A DNA stretch of 64,000 bases from Cyclaneusma minus (Eukaryota > Ascomycota > Leotiomycetes > Marthamycetales > Marthamycetaceae). The notes beneath the pieces were generated by a model. That model made no database searches and had not been told where the DNA came from. It saw only the letters and a list, made by a program, of their open reading frames with translations. This document shows positions 46,060-58,082 of the stretch, one piece after another (positions within the stretch are counted from its first letter, which is position 1; the number at the start of each line of letters is the position of its first letter). Where the stretch lies: the NCBI GenBank assembly GCA_037179335.1, contig JAKZHN010000008.1, positions 806,001-870,000 on the forward strand, given 5' to 3'. Made by a program: the position numbers and the translations under genes.

Positions 46060-47212
46060 CCTTAGCGGAGCGGGGGGGTGAAAAAAAAACGATTGGCAAC
46101 CTTGCCAACCGTTTCAAACTTTCCAAGGTGAAAGACACTCTATAGATGATTCAAAACCTTTCAACGATTATTAAAATTTATAACTATATTACCGTTTTCA
46201 AAATTTAAAACCACCAATACCTACCAGTATTTATTTACTTTTCAAATTTATTATTATTGCACTACCTATTTAGCTCCAGCTTCAGCTCCAGCTTTAATTT
46301 CCAGCCTCCAGCCTCCAGCCTTCTTCAGCTCCAGTTCCAGCTTTCGCGCAGCAGCTTCATTTTTAGCATAGCAGCTTTATTTCCAGCTCCAGCCTTCAGC
46401 CTTCAGTCTCCAGCTTCAGCTCCAGCTTTATTTCCTGCTCCAGTCTCCAGTCTCCAGTCTCCAGCTTCAGCTCCAGCTCCAGCTTTAGCTTCAGCTTTAG
46501 CTCCAGCGCATGTGTATTGAGGTTTGGGAAAAGCAGCCTGGCATACGCCATATCGATGACTGCAAAGGCGAAGGCAAGGGCGAAGGCAAGGATAAGGGCC
46601 TGGCTGCAGCACAAATTAGCTGTGTAAACAAAAAAAAACACAGACAAAAAATAAATCGGAGCTTAGATAGCTAAAAAGCGCAATTGCTAGAGCTTTTGCT
46701 TAAAGCTGAAGCTAGAGACTGAAGCTGCTATACTGGTGCTGAAGCTGCGCTAGTACTGGAACTGAAGCTGAAGGCTGGAGGCTAAAGACTGATGCTGGAG
46801 CTGCGCTGGTGCTGAAGCTGGAGCTGAAGGCTGAAGGCTAAAGACTGGTACTGGAAATAAAGCTGCTATGCTAAAAATGAAGCTGCTGCGCTAAAACTGG
46901 AACTGGAGCTGAAAAAGGCTGGAGGCTGGAGACTGGACCTGGAGCTGGAGCTAAAAATTAAAGGCTAAAACTGCTGCGCTAAAGCTGCAGAATTACCTAA
47001 TTACCGCCTTTCCAATTGAATTAGCGTATATGGCTTATTAATTAGCAATTTTAAATACGGTTAAAATTTTTGAATACGGTTAGAAATGGTTAAAAACAAT
47101 TAAAATTAAATAACGGTTATGATAGTTACAATGGTTTTTAAAGTTTTTAACGGTATTTTAAACTTTAAGCCATCCATGAACGGTTTTTTATCACACCCCC
47201 GCTCCGCTAAGG
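46060..47212. mobile_element. 1153-bp foldback element with TA duplication and AGCTCC/GGAGCT core
   Basis: Ends are CCTTAGCGGAGCGGGGGG...TGAAAAAAAA on the left and the inverse (TTTTTTATCACACCCCCGCT then CCGCTAAGG) on the right, each next to TA. The left interior (46262-46510) is a CAGCTTCAGCTCCAG-type repeat; the right interior (46690-46985) is its inverse (CTGAAGCTGGAG). AT-rich segments lie between ends and core on both sides. The whole element could form a long hairpin. Its frames encode only repeat peptides, so it is non-autonomous. Confidence 0.8.
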
Positions 47213-47492
47213 TATGGTAGGACTAGGCGGTGAGCTAGGGCGGCGGAGGCTGTGAGGTGAGGGCTAGGATGGGTTTTTGAGTACGTACCTATCTTTCTCT
47301 CGACCTCCAGGCTCCAGGCCATCTCTTCAAGTTCTATAACTACCTCGCACACACGTTCCATCTGGATTCTGGCAACTAATGTTTTGTTGCGCATTCTCTC
47401 TCTTTCTCCTCCGCACGCAAAGGTGGACAGCGAGGTGCACAGGGTAGGACTTCCTCCATTCATGCCTACTATCGTACAACGCATATGGGATA

Positions 47493-47855
47493 CAGTTATG
47501 CGACAAAGGTCTGAACCCCCTTCGGCAACTAGGAATATCCCCAGTGATTCGGAATATTCTTGAAGATTATGGATATCCGCAGTGATTTGGAGTATCTCCA
47601 GTAATTCGAGACATTCTCAAGGATGATGAATATCCCCCAGTAGCTTGAAATATTTCTAGGGATTCGGAATATCCCCAGTGATTCAGAATATCCCAAGCGA
47701 TTCGGAGTATCTCCGGCGATTCAGAATCTGAGAATATTCTTCAAGATTATGAATATTCCCAATAACTAAGAATATGCATAAAATTATGGATATTCTCGAA
47801 GACTATGGATATTTCGAGATTCAGGGAGGGGGTGCAGACTTTTGTCGTCGCACTG
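47493..47855. mobile_element. MITE with CAGT-type ends, TA duplication, long 19-bp core
   Basis: A complete 363-bp copy. Left: TA then CAGTTATGCGACAAAGGTCT; right: GCAGACTTTTGTCGTCGCAC then TG and TA. The core (47525-47790) holds about 13 units kept strictly in 19-bp register, for example AGTGATTCGGAATATCCCC. It ends 41 bp from the stop codon of the FMN oxidase gene. Confidence 0.88.
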
Positions 47856-47896
47856 TAGATACCTACGCGAGCTCCATCGCCCAAGTAGATCAGTAT

Positions 47897-49456
47897 TTAC
47901 AATCGGCTCTTCTCTGCAATCATAGAACTCGTGTTCGGCAGGCTGTCGATATGCTCCTTCGTGATCTGGTCGACACTCTGGAAACCCGCAACATTCATCA
48001 GTAGATCAAAGTCTGCCAGCAAACTCTTCATCACATGTCGCACCCCCAGCTCCCCCTTAATCGAGAGCCCCCAAACCCACAGCCTCCCCACAAACACAAA
48101 CTTGGCGCCCAAAGCAAGCGCCTTGAAGACGTCTGCAGCGCCACGGACCCCGCTGTCGAACATGATGTAAGTCTTGTCGCCCACAGCTAAGCAAAACAGT
48201 CAGTCTCAAACCGTTCCAGCCTCATTCCAGCAAAATAAGGAGAAGCACATACCATCAGAAATCTTCTCCAGCGCATCCAAAATCGCAATCGCGCCATCAA
48301 CCTGCCTTCCCGCATGGTTACTAACCACAATCCCATCCACCCCCAACTCAACCGCCTTCTTCGCATCCGCCACACTCTGAATCCCCTTCAGCGCAAACGG
48401 CTTCCCGCCACTAATGCGTTTCCACTGCTCCATCAACCACGGCATTTTCTCCCAGCTCCACGCGCGTCCGTGCCACACATTATCAATCCACAAAGCACCA
48501 GCCTCATTCGGCTGTTTTTTCGGATCAATGCCTGCTTCCTTCAGGCGTTTTTGGAAGACTGGGTCGGAGAGTCCGAGGTCGGCACCGACGCCGTGGTAGA
48601 AGGCGTAGTTGGAGGTTGCGGCGTCGTGGTGGCGCCAGGCGAGCTGCCAGGTGTCGAGAGTGAGAATGCAGGCGGAGAAGCCGGAGTCGTGGGCGCGTTG
48701 GAGGAGGGAGATGGTTAGTTCGTCGTCGTGTGGCATGTAGAGTTGGAAGAAACGGGGCCCGGCGCCGTTGGCCTCGCCGACTGCTTCGATTGGGTTACTG
48801 CCTGTTCTGTAGTTAGAACAAGTGGTTGAACACTGAGAGCAGAAGTGCGAGATGGAGAGATGATGAGTTCTCTGATGTGTGCTAGGGAGCTGCTGGGTAA
48901 ATAGGGATATGGGAATAGGAGAGTGGCCAAGAAGGCATCACTTGATAAGATCCACATTCCCTCCTCAATACCATAACCCAAACGCTCAGCTATAGAGCAC
49001 AAAAGACCATATATGAGATATCCACATACCAGCGGTACTCAAACAATACGGCAAATTCAGCTCCTTCGCCACCTTCGCAACCGGCAACTCCCCATCCTTA
49101 TTGTAAATCTTATTAATCCCAATCGGCGCAAACCCAATAGGTGCCGAGACCTTGTGTCCAAAGATCTCCGTCTTCGTATCTCTCTTGTTAGTATCGACCA
49201 GCATACGAGGGATAATGCGATGCCTGTAAAAGGCTTGACGATTGGCTTGGTGCGTGTAGGACTGGCCTGCGTTGGAAGAAGCGTAGTACCAGCCGTTCTG
49301 CGTGAGCCGCTCTTTGGCTAGGTCTTCGAGGTCACCAGGGTCGGTGCTGAAGGGCGGAACGGTGCCTTCATTGTCGGTCCAGAAGAGCTCGCGTTGGTAG
49401 AGGCCCCATTGGGGGGTGTTGCGGGCGGAGATGTTGGGGTTTTTGGGGTCGGACAT
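47897..49456 (-). CDS. FMN-dependent alpha-hydroxyacid oxidase (lactate 2-monooxygenase-like)
   Basis: Oxidises an L-2-hydroxy acid using FMN. Exons 49456-49030, 48801-48253 and 48186-47897 give 421 residues. Family marks in order: SAPIGFAPIGINKIY, FFQLYMPHDDELT, ILTLDTWQLAWRH, FALKGIQSVADAKKAVELG, IVVSNHAGRQVDG (catalytic His and Arg; the usual SNHGG is SNHAG here), MFDSGVRGAADVFKALALGA and FVFVGR for the FMN phosphate. The layout is closest to the lactate 2-monooxygenase branch rather than flavocytochrome b2, as no haem domain precedes it. I chose ATG 49456 (MSDPKNPNISARN); an upstream frame with a hydrophobic stretch from 49612 is possible. The first intron is long (228 nt). Confidence 0.88.
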
Positions 49457-52400
49457 TGCGGAGTTTTGATACTGTTGTTGATGTGGAAGTAGGGAGATCA
49501 AAAGGAGACAGAGAAGGAGAAGAGAGATAGAGAAGACGAAGAAATTTGGGAGAGTGTGGTCGAAACGGGAGATGCCAAGGCTGGTTTTATACTTTTGAAT
49601 GGACTTCCCCAAAAGTACGACTTACGTCTTCAATTACACGAGAACATTACCAAGTGCAAAGTCAAAATTATACAACGTTGAAGTGCCGTTAGCGGAGCCG
49701 TTTCGATGTTGTCGTCACTCGAGGCTCAGATCGACAACGTCATTGATATTCGGCTGTGGAGGACCGAGAGAGCCGGAGCGGACAGGAGGACGGGAGCTCG
49801 TGGTGACATCCCCGGGCGGACTGGATTGACATGAGCGGGGGGTCCTTCCTGAGGCACCAATCTGAACACCTGACACGTGCTAGACAAATCACGTGACTGT
49901 GCACGCGCCAGCTAAGCGATCGGCCGCCGTCGATAAGATCTCCACGACTCCAGTTCCAAGCCAAGACTCCAAGTCTCCACGAAGAGCAAAGCCCGCCAGC
50001 CATCCACCCGTCATCATTGTATCGAGAAGTGGTGATCGTCAAGATCGTGCCCAAAATACTAACAGCACCCTGGTGGGATTGACATCACAGACACAGGGTC
50101 AGGGATGTCCAGGACATCCCGCAGCCCGCTTCGAGCCCACCATGGCCAAGAACACATCCAGCCTTCTGGAAGCTGGAGAAACATGAAGTCCTTGGCAAGG
50201 CGGCTGGGGTGGATTGAGACGGTGAGGCCGGGGAGGCAAGGGACGCTTCGAACCTTCAAGCCACCATGAAGATGTGATGGGCGGTCCAACTGCTCCAATA
50301 GGCAAGAGCGGCCACTGACAGCCCTCATTCGCGGATCGCAGGGACATGTAACGCGAAGCTGACAGGGACGACGTCGAAACATACGGATACGGATTACGGA
50401 ACTCACGAGACCAGAGGTTTTGGCGGCACGAACAACATCGACACAGAGATGATGCGCGGGTTGTGTTCGCAAGAGCAGGCCACGACAGCGGGGGTTTTTC
50501 GTCTGGAGAAAGCCTGGAGAACTCGGTTTCTGTTGTCTCTCAGGCCTTTGGGTACGGGCATTCGGAAGCTGTGTCGCCGCCAAATCATCTCACAAACTGC
50601 AGTGGTTCAGAGCCTGAGAAATATGACAGAACAGAGGGCCAAAAGCTCGTCCCTCGTTGCACAAGATCCACCCCACACGACGGCGTCACGGCAAAAACAA
50701 TGGGATTCTAACCCCTGAACCCCCTTCCCTCTTATCAGTTACAGGGCCATCACGGACTTCTTATATCAAAGCTGGACCAACTTGTTGGATATTCGGGACG
50801 GGAGAAGATACGCTTTGTCGGGGGGCCGAGAAAGCCAGCCTCGGCCTGCCTCTTTCACGGAAGATATTTGGTGGTGGCGTGATGCGAGGGATGAAGTTCG
50901 ACCACCAACTTGCAGGATACACCTTGATGTTGTACTACAGACACGAGACCGGATTGGAGAGTGGGCATCCCTCCTGCGCCATAGATGAGCCTGTCGCCAC
51001 ACGCTGCTCCTTGCATCTTCAAGAGAAGCAAAAGTGCAAGCGCCACAGCCTTTTCGCCGTGGTCGGATGCAGCTGGAGATTCGGATTCATGGATGGCCTC
51101 AGCGCCAGCTGCCAGCGAGAGCATGAGCGCTCGGGCTCGTTCGTTTCCGCTGCGAGTCAGCATTCGGCACCCCTAATACTGCAAAAAATATTATTAGGAG
51201 ATTTCGAAGTCTCACCAAGGATGGCTTGCTCAATGCTCTCAGTTGGAAATCTTCAGTCTTCTATTATTGTCCTGCCGTTCGAGGGGGTGGCTGTCGAAAA
51301 GCTTTTTCTCCTGCCGCATTTGGACTTGCGAGGTCGTCAATGATACTGGGCCGCCCTCCGATGATCCGACAATCTGTCCGGTGTCCATGTCGCTGGCGTG
51401 CTTGTGATGATTTCACACTCCTTCTCCAGTCGCCTCCACCAACACGAGCCAAGCCTTGTGAATCAATAATGCAGGGGCCGAGGAGCTCCCCGAAGGATGC
51501 AGTTGCCAATTCTTGCGAGAATGGGGACACAATCGCCGTCAATGATCGCCCCAAGACGTTGGTTGGCGGCGCGGGACGGGGAGCCTGGAGACTTTTCAAC
51601 TTGACTGGATTGAACATAGTTATCAAACTTGTTGGCTTTCCCACCGAGCCGGACCCCATCAATTGATGGGCCTGGCGCTGCTGTTACATGTAGTGCTATC
51701 TGTCAACTGGGACCTTCGACAACCCCGCAGAATACGCGGTGAGCCAAGCCGACGATTCTCAATGATCTCCACTACTAACAGCTTCCTATCTCCAAATTCC
51801 AGGGCCGTTCGGGTCGTTGCGAGTTCCACCTCAATCATCAACTTGCAGTGGTAATATGTAAGTAATCACGACGGGTGAAACGAGGCCAACGCTTTTGTGC
51901 ATCACCATCAGACATCAATCATCATACATGCAGAGTTGAGTTCCATCGGCCGATGTAATGCCAATTGCCCACTCTCTCTTCCTCCAACTGCTCGGCCTCG
52001 TCTTCACGACTTTACCTCTCGCCATTATTGAAGCGAAATCGGTCCGTCCGCGTCAGTTGGTTTTAGTGGTACAGTACTAGTAGTCCCTCTGTTCCTGTTT
52101 CGTGGCCGCGGCTTATCGCCCTCTAAGCTCTAAAACGATAACGAGCCGCGCCGTCAAAGGCAAGTCAATCCACTCTTTATGCCTTCTAGAAGGCTTCGAT
52201 GGGCGGGCGTGCCGGATATTCCTGGCCATGCATATTGATTATACTTTACCAACACTCAAGACTCAGCCCTGGAGCGACCCGAGCGGACGGATTGGGAAGC
52301 GTGGCAAGTGGCAACGATATTGAAGACGCTGACTGCTGACCATGGCCATGAAAGAAGGTGATAAGGGCAATCTAACGGCTGCGGAGGACTTGCTCAATTG

Positions 52401-53032
52401 ATCTCCCGGGCGAATAGCCTTGCGGGCCTGCCATCCAGATCTTTTCGTCGTCGGGCGCTCTCTAACCCCCAGCCTCTCATGTCCGCGCCATGCCTGTCTC
52501 TGATGGCTTGCAGCTCCCCGGTCGCTGCGAGAGCTGCACGGGGTCTTGCCGAGAGATAACACCCCTGTCACCGAGACCATTGTCCTTCTCCACACCCGCT
52601 GATTGGACTTTGGGGGGACCAAGTCGTGTCGCCTCGACTCCACGGCGGGTCCAACGTGGAAGGGCAGCTTGCATATCAGCCAGACTGGAATAGAGGCGCG
52701 GCTATCCTGAAAAAAGCCCTATGCTGGTGGTCGCACCACAGATCGCCCTCGTCTTCCAAATGTGTGGTTGAGCGTCCACAGGTGCTGCTATATATGAAGA
52801 GATGCCCACCGATCGCGTCCGCTTCCTTTGTCACCCCTCGCCTCCCATGAGTCTTATCTGACTGTCGACCTGTGCTCCCTCCCTGCCGTGCTCTTATGTA
52901 TTAGCCCGTCCCGAGCCGGTTCCTGCATTTCTCTGGGTGACAAGAAATCGCTTCGCCCTCGAGCTATTGTACAAGTACAGACACTAGCTTCATCCTTATC
53001 GCTTTCGCTGTCGACAATTTCCCCCTTCCAAA
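49457..53032. other. Long gene-poor region upstream of the OPT transporter
   Basis: About 3.6 kb with relatively high GC. Several ORFs (for example 50059-50583 minus and 50657-51343 plus) lack domains, overlap each other on both strands and have no consistent splice structure. No 19-bp repeat, MITE or tRNA is recognised. It may be an extended promoter, a non-coding RNA locus or decayed sequence. Confidence 0.4.
52789..52795 (+). promoter_or_regulatory. TATA-like box upstream of OPT gene
   Basis: TATATAT lies about 240 bp before the ATG at 53033. A pyrimidine-rich leader (TTTCGCTGTCGACAATTTCC) follows closer to the start codon, as in many highly expressed fungal genes. Confidence 0.4.
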
Positions 53033-55678
53033 ATGCCTCTCGGCTTCAAGGGGCGCAAGCCATTCCAACGGACGAATACCGACAATGTCACGGGCGAATC
53101 TTCCTCGTCGAACGATGGGTACAAGCACGACGACGATGGCCAAATCGGCAAGACCGGCGTCTCAACGTCTGTCGGCATCAGTGAAATGGACGTAGACGAA
53201 GGCCTGGTCTCTTTCGAACAAAATCACCAATGGGACCCCAACCTCCCCACCGGATATGCCGAGCAGGTCCACGAAGCTCTCAAAGCTCACGACGTCGAAG
53301 CTGAGATCGCCATCGAGCGCGGTCTGGCTGAGCAGTCTCCCTACCCCGAAGTCCAAGCTGCTGTGCGCAATTACGATGAGGATGTGCCATGCAACACCAT
53401 CCGCGCATGGGTCCTGGGCATGATTTTGACGACTATTGGTTCCGGCTTGAACATGCTGTTCTCTATGCGTTCGCCCTCCATTATCATCACATCCATTGTT
53501 GCTCAATTGGTGGCATAGTAAGTCGTTTTCTCGACAGTCTGCTCTTGATCTTCTTGCATGCTGATCCTTATCGATTTAGCCCGCTCGGTCTAGCATGGGA
53601 GAAATCTATGCCTTCCAAAACATTCACCACTTTTGGACGACAATGGTCGCTGAACCCGGGCCCATTCAATATGAAGGAGCATACGATTATCGTTGTCATG
53701 GCCAATGCCAGTTTTGGTGGTGGTGCCGCCTATTCCACGGATATCTTGATTGCACAACTAGGTTTCTACCATCAGAACTTTGGATGGGGCTACCAACTTC
53801 TCCTGACATGGACCACCCAAATGATTGGATACGGTCTGGCTGGTCTCGGTCGCCGTTTCTTGGTCTGGCCCGCTGCCATGATCTGGCCCACGAACTTGGT
53901 CAACACGTCGCTTTTCTACGCCTTGCACGATCACAGCCCAGCCGACCCTTCTAAGACCGGTGGCTGGTCCATCGGACGCTACAAGTACTTCGTTATTGTT
54001 GCTACTTGCTCTTTCGTTTGGTACTGGTTCCCTGGCTTTATTTTCCAGGCACTTAGCGTCTTCGCCTTTGTGACTTGGATCAAACCCAACAATCCTGTTA
54101 TCAACCAGTTATTTGGTGGTTTCAGTGGTGCCGCTCTTTTGCCCATCACTTTCGACTGGACTCAAGTCACTGGATACGTCCTTTCGCCTCTTATCCCTCC
54201 ATGGCACGCTATTGCCAACACTCTCATTGGTGTTGTTTTCTTCTTCTGGATTGTCGCTTTTGGTGTCCACTATTCCGGCGTTTGGTACTCCGAATACCTG
54301 CCGTTCAGTGACTCGGACAGTTATGACAACACTGGATCTGTGTACAATGTGACAAGGATCTTGACTCCCGAATTCACCCTCGACCTCGAAGCATACGAAT
54401 CATACTCGCCACTCTTCCTTTCGACGACGTTCGCCTTGGCTTATGGTATTTCTTTCGCTACCATGATTTCGCTTATTGTCCACACCTCGCTCTACAACGG
54501 CAAAGAAATCTGGCTGCGATTCAAGCTCGCCCGAGAACAGGAGGATGATGTCCACATGCGCTTGATGAAGAAATACCAGGATGCTCCAGACTGGTGGTAC
54601 TTGGCCGTATTCGGTATCATGTTTGGGGTTTCTTTCGCCGTCTGCTACGCTTGGGACACCCATCTTACTGGATGGGCTTTCCTGGTCGCTATGATTATCC
54701 CACTTGTATTTTCTATCCCCATCGGTATGGTCCAAGCTATTACCAACATCCAGTAAGTCTTCCGTCCCGAACGTCGCCTAACTTGAAGTTTCGCACGTGC
54801 TAATAATCATTACAGAATCGGTCTCAATGTCATCACGGAATTTATCGTCGGTTACATGCTTCCAGGCAAGCCTTTGGCCATGATGATGTTCAAGACTTAC
54901 GGATACATGACTATGTACCAAGGTCTTGCTTTCGTCCAGGATCTGAAGCTTGGGCACTACATGAAGGTGCCACCCCGCACCATGTTCTGGTCCCAGACCG
55001 TCGCTACACTCTGGTCCTCGCTGGTCCAAATTGCTGTTTTGAACTGGGCCTTCGGCGCCATCGAGAACATTTGCGATCAGGAACAAGCCTCCCACTTCAC
55101 GTGCCCGGGTGGCAGAGTGTTCTTTAACGCGTCCGTCATCTGGGGTCTTATCGGTAAGTCTTCTGGGTTGGGCTGGCTAAGAGGCATGTGTATTCAATAC
55201 TAACGCGCACCCAGGCCCCCAGCGTATCTTCTCTCCTGGCCAAGTCTACTCAGGCCTCTTCTGGTTCTTCCTCGTTGGCGCGCTCTTCCCCGTATTCCTC
55301 TACATGATGGCGCGCTGGAAGCCCAAGTCATTCTGGCGCTACATGATGGCACCCGTCATTTTCGGAGGCACCGGACAGATCCCCCCTGCCACGCCCATCA
55401 ACTACCTCTCGTGGGGTATTGTCGGCTGGTTCTTCAACCGCTTCATTCGCAACCGAAACTTGGGCTGGTGGATGCAGTATAACTACGTCACATCGGCTGG
55501 TTTGGATGTCGGTCTTGCCTTGTGCACGATTCTGATTTTCTGCACGCTGTCTTTGACACAGACCAGTGCGCCGAATTGGTGGGGAAATAATGTGGTTGAT
55601 ACGACGATGGACGCCCTGGATACGGCGGTGCAGAAGACTGTTGCGCCGGGTGAGTTCTTTGGTCCGAGGACGTGGTAG
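53033..55678 (+). CDS. Oligopeptide transporter, OPT family
   Basis: Proton-coupled importer of small peptides at the plasma membrane. Exons 53033-53517, 53580-54752, 54816-55153 and 55215-55678 join in frame to 819 residues, typical for fungal OPTs. A hydrophilic N-terminus of about 115 residues ends in the family motif SPYPEV. Multiple membrane helices follow, with conserved NPGPFNMKEH, the aromatic WPAAMIWPTNLVN segment, NQLFGGFSG, ITEFIVGYMLPGKPLAMMMF, MKVPPRTMF (KIPPR-like), IPPATPINY and NWWGNNVVDT near the end. The 5' side is a very long gene-free stretch. The substrate (peptide, glutathione or a modified peptide) cannot be told. Confidence 0.94.
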
Positions 55679-57089
55679 ATGGGGGTGGGTTGACGCGGGC
55701 GGATGGCTGCCTGCGATATCTTTATATATCTAATAGGGGAGGCTTATCTGAGGAGTCGATCTATGGGCGATATATCTGATATAGGTCGATATGTCCGCTT
55801 GATGAAGATCTCTAATGTATGATGATGATTGATACCTTGAGCTTCCGTTCTTCTGCAAACATGATAATCATCTCTGTGAAAAGGCGAACACCTATGTGAG
55901 CAGCTTCACACTGAGCAGCTTCACATTAAGAAGCCTCATACCAAGCAGCTTTACCTTGTCAGCAGTTTCACACTGTGAGCAGCTTCATTCACACTGAGCA
56001 GCTTCACACCAAGTGACTTCACACTAAGCAGCTAGAGGGCCGCCTCGCCCAAGGCATGTGACTGGCTGGCTGCTCCGGGCCAAGTCAGTTTTGTTGCACG
56101 TCGACCGAGGGATGTTGGGAAAGTGGTTTTTGAAATTTTATATTTATGACTTTTATACATGATATTCGGATAGAGCTGAAAATTCTATACAAACTGATGT
56201 ATAACACACCTGGATTTGAATGCTGGAGGCTTGTGTGATGGTCAAAGTGATTTTTTTATATAGTTATACGCAGAGATGCTGCCGAAGCAAGCCCGGGGTC
56301 TGGGTGGGTACGTCCGGACAGAGGTTAAGCGAGGGTGAGGGTGTGAGGTGGCAGCTTAGCAGCTTTGCACTATAAGATAAGCGGATTTAAACTATAAGCA
56401 GCTTTATACCATGAGCAGCTTCACGCTATTAGGAGCTTCACGCTATTAGGAGCTTCACGCTATTAGGAGCTTCACGCTATCAGCAGCTTCACGCTATTAG
56501 CAGCTTCACACTGTGAGCAGCTTCACACCGAGTAGCTTCACACTATAAGATAAGCAGCTTTGAACTACAACCAGCTTCACACCACGCAGCTTCACACTGT
56601 GACCAGCTTCACATTGTGACCAGCTTCAACTCGAGCAGCTTCATAAAGAATCGAGACTCGTAGATTCCCATACGGCCTGGACAGTACCGCGGGTATGGCA
56701 TCCCACTGGACGTTCAAATCTTGGTCATTGCAAACCATCCGCCAGCCGCAGCAGCGCGATTCACCACTCCTTCCCTCCTTCTCGGAGAGTAAAGAGTTAT
56801 GCACAGATACCCTGACTAAAGATATCAGGAACTACACCAAAAAGCACCAAAGCACCAAAAGACTCAGGTTGGTGACTTGCACAATCTGCATGCAGCCCTA
56901 ACGCTGAGCGCTGAGCATTGAGGCTGCGCTCGGTAGGGCAAGCAGAGATGTGTCCCGCCCTCGAGGTCAGCGGGGAGGGGGTTTGTGGATGGAAAGAAAA
57001 GCGACAGCAAATACTGCGAACGAAGCGCAATGAAATGTCGAATTACTGAAATTTGAGTCGAGTATTGAGGCTTTGAGCAGAGTAGCATC
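55679..57089. other. Intergenic with AGCAGCTTCAC minisatellite
   Basis: Downstream of the OPT gene and of the convergent sulfotransferase-like gene. Mostly occupied by the two minisatellite blocks listed next. No gene-like ORF is seen. Confidence 0.45.
55895..56645. repeat. Minisatellite, unit GAGCAGCTTCACACT
   Basis: Two blocks (about 55895-56035 and 56355-56645) of imperfect tandem units around GAGCAGCTTCACACT, with variants such as ATTAGGAGCTTCACGCT, which is repeated exactly three times near 56430-56475. Unit length varies from about 13 to 19 bp. The block between them is unique sequence. Confidence 0.75.
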
Positions 57090-58082
57090 TCAGGCCAGCA
57101 ACTTCTCCTTCATCCACCCAAAGGTCGAAGACTCATTGGTATAAGCCATGATCAAGGCCACCGCACCCACAACATACGACGCATAGAGATAAACCCCCCT
57201 CGACCAAAACCACTCGCCAATCATCTTGCTCGCATGTTTCCTCCCATCCTCCTTGAAAGTCTTGGTATCATTTATCCTCGGAAACGGCACCACCTCCCCA
57301 TTCTCATCCACAGGAATCGGCTTCCCCAGAAAGCTACACAGCGGCGCCCAGCCCTCTTTCACATTATACACCAGCACCTCGCGGCCATGCAGCTTTCCCT
57401 GTGCCAACACCTCGTCGTTGTGAAGCGTATATAGCTGTTCGCCGCGCTCCGGAAAGTCCGGTATCATGGTATGTTTAAACAACAATTGCATGAAATCTAG
57501 CATTGGAAGTTTGGGGATCAATGGGTAGAGGAAAAAGCGGAGGATTTTGCGAGATATTGTGGTTGCTGGGCCGAGAGTTAGGTAGCCGTCCCAGACTGTG
57601 GCTAGCATGCTTTTCTTCCATGCGGCGGGTGAGTCGCGCACGCTGAGGATGATTTTTGCGTCAGGGTAGGCGGATATCAGTTCGGGTGCGAAGTGTGAGG
57701 CTGGGGCGTCGCAAACTACCTGGGGCGTGTTAGTGAAATCGGGAAATAGTTGATGATGCCTCTACATAATAATTTGAAGTATGGGGAGTGGATTAAGACA
57801 GACCTGACAGTGGCCGAGCAAACGATCCCAGTCTTGCCGAGAAAACTGTTTTCCTATGCCCTCGAATTTCGCTTGTAGGGCTGAATGCCACATACCCATA
57901 TCAGGTTTGTTTTCGTAGACGCAGCTGTAGAGGTGATAAACGTCTTGGTAGCCGAGGATGTAGAACGCCTCACGGAGTGCTTTTGTCCTTTGTTAGTATT
58001 GGAATTTGGGTGGCAGCGAAGGGCTTGTTCACAACGTACATGAGGTGCCGGTTCGTCCCAAACCTAGGCAGAGGACTTCCAT
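57090..58082 (-). CDS. Sulfotransferase-like P-loop protein (Sulfotransfer_4 type)
   Basis: Protein of 282 residues from exons 58082-58040, 57979-57804 and 57719-57090. The N-terminal CLGLGRTGTSSLREAFYILG is the P-loop that binds the PAPS phosphosulfate in this fold. It is followed by YHLYSCV, LLGHCQVVCDAPASHFAPEL and AYPDAKIILSVRDSPAAWKK, the second nucleotide-binding segment. These motifs define the fungal family often annotated as sulfotransferase or, wrongly, as NAD-dependent epimerase. The C-terminus has one membrane helix (YVVGAVALIMAY). Exon 1 is only 43 nt. The real acceptor substrate is unknown and activity is not assured. Confidence 0.85.

Noticed and set aside
46257..46520. Plus-strand ORF encoding Ser/Pro/Ala repeats
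   Set aside because: It comes only from the CAGCTCCAGCTT simple repeat inside the foldback element; all frames of such repeats stay open.
12688..47855. The regularly spaced repeats as a CRISPR array
   Set aside because: Units are contiguous with no unique spacers, the loci are dispersed, and the genome is clearly eukaryotic.
50657..51343. 228-residue plus-strand ORF in the gap upstream of the OPT gene
   Set aside because: No domain, no membrane or signal pattern, overlapping ORFs on the opposite strand of similar length, and no start context or splice support.
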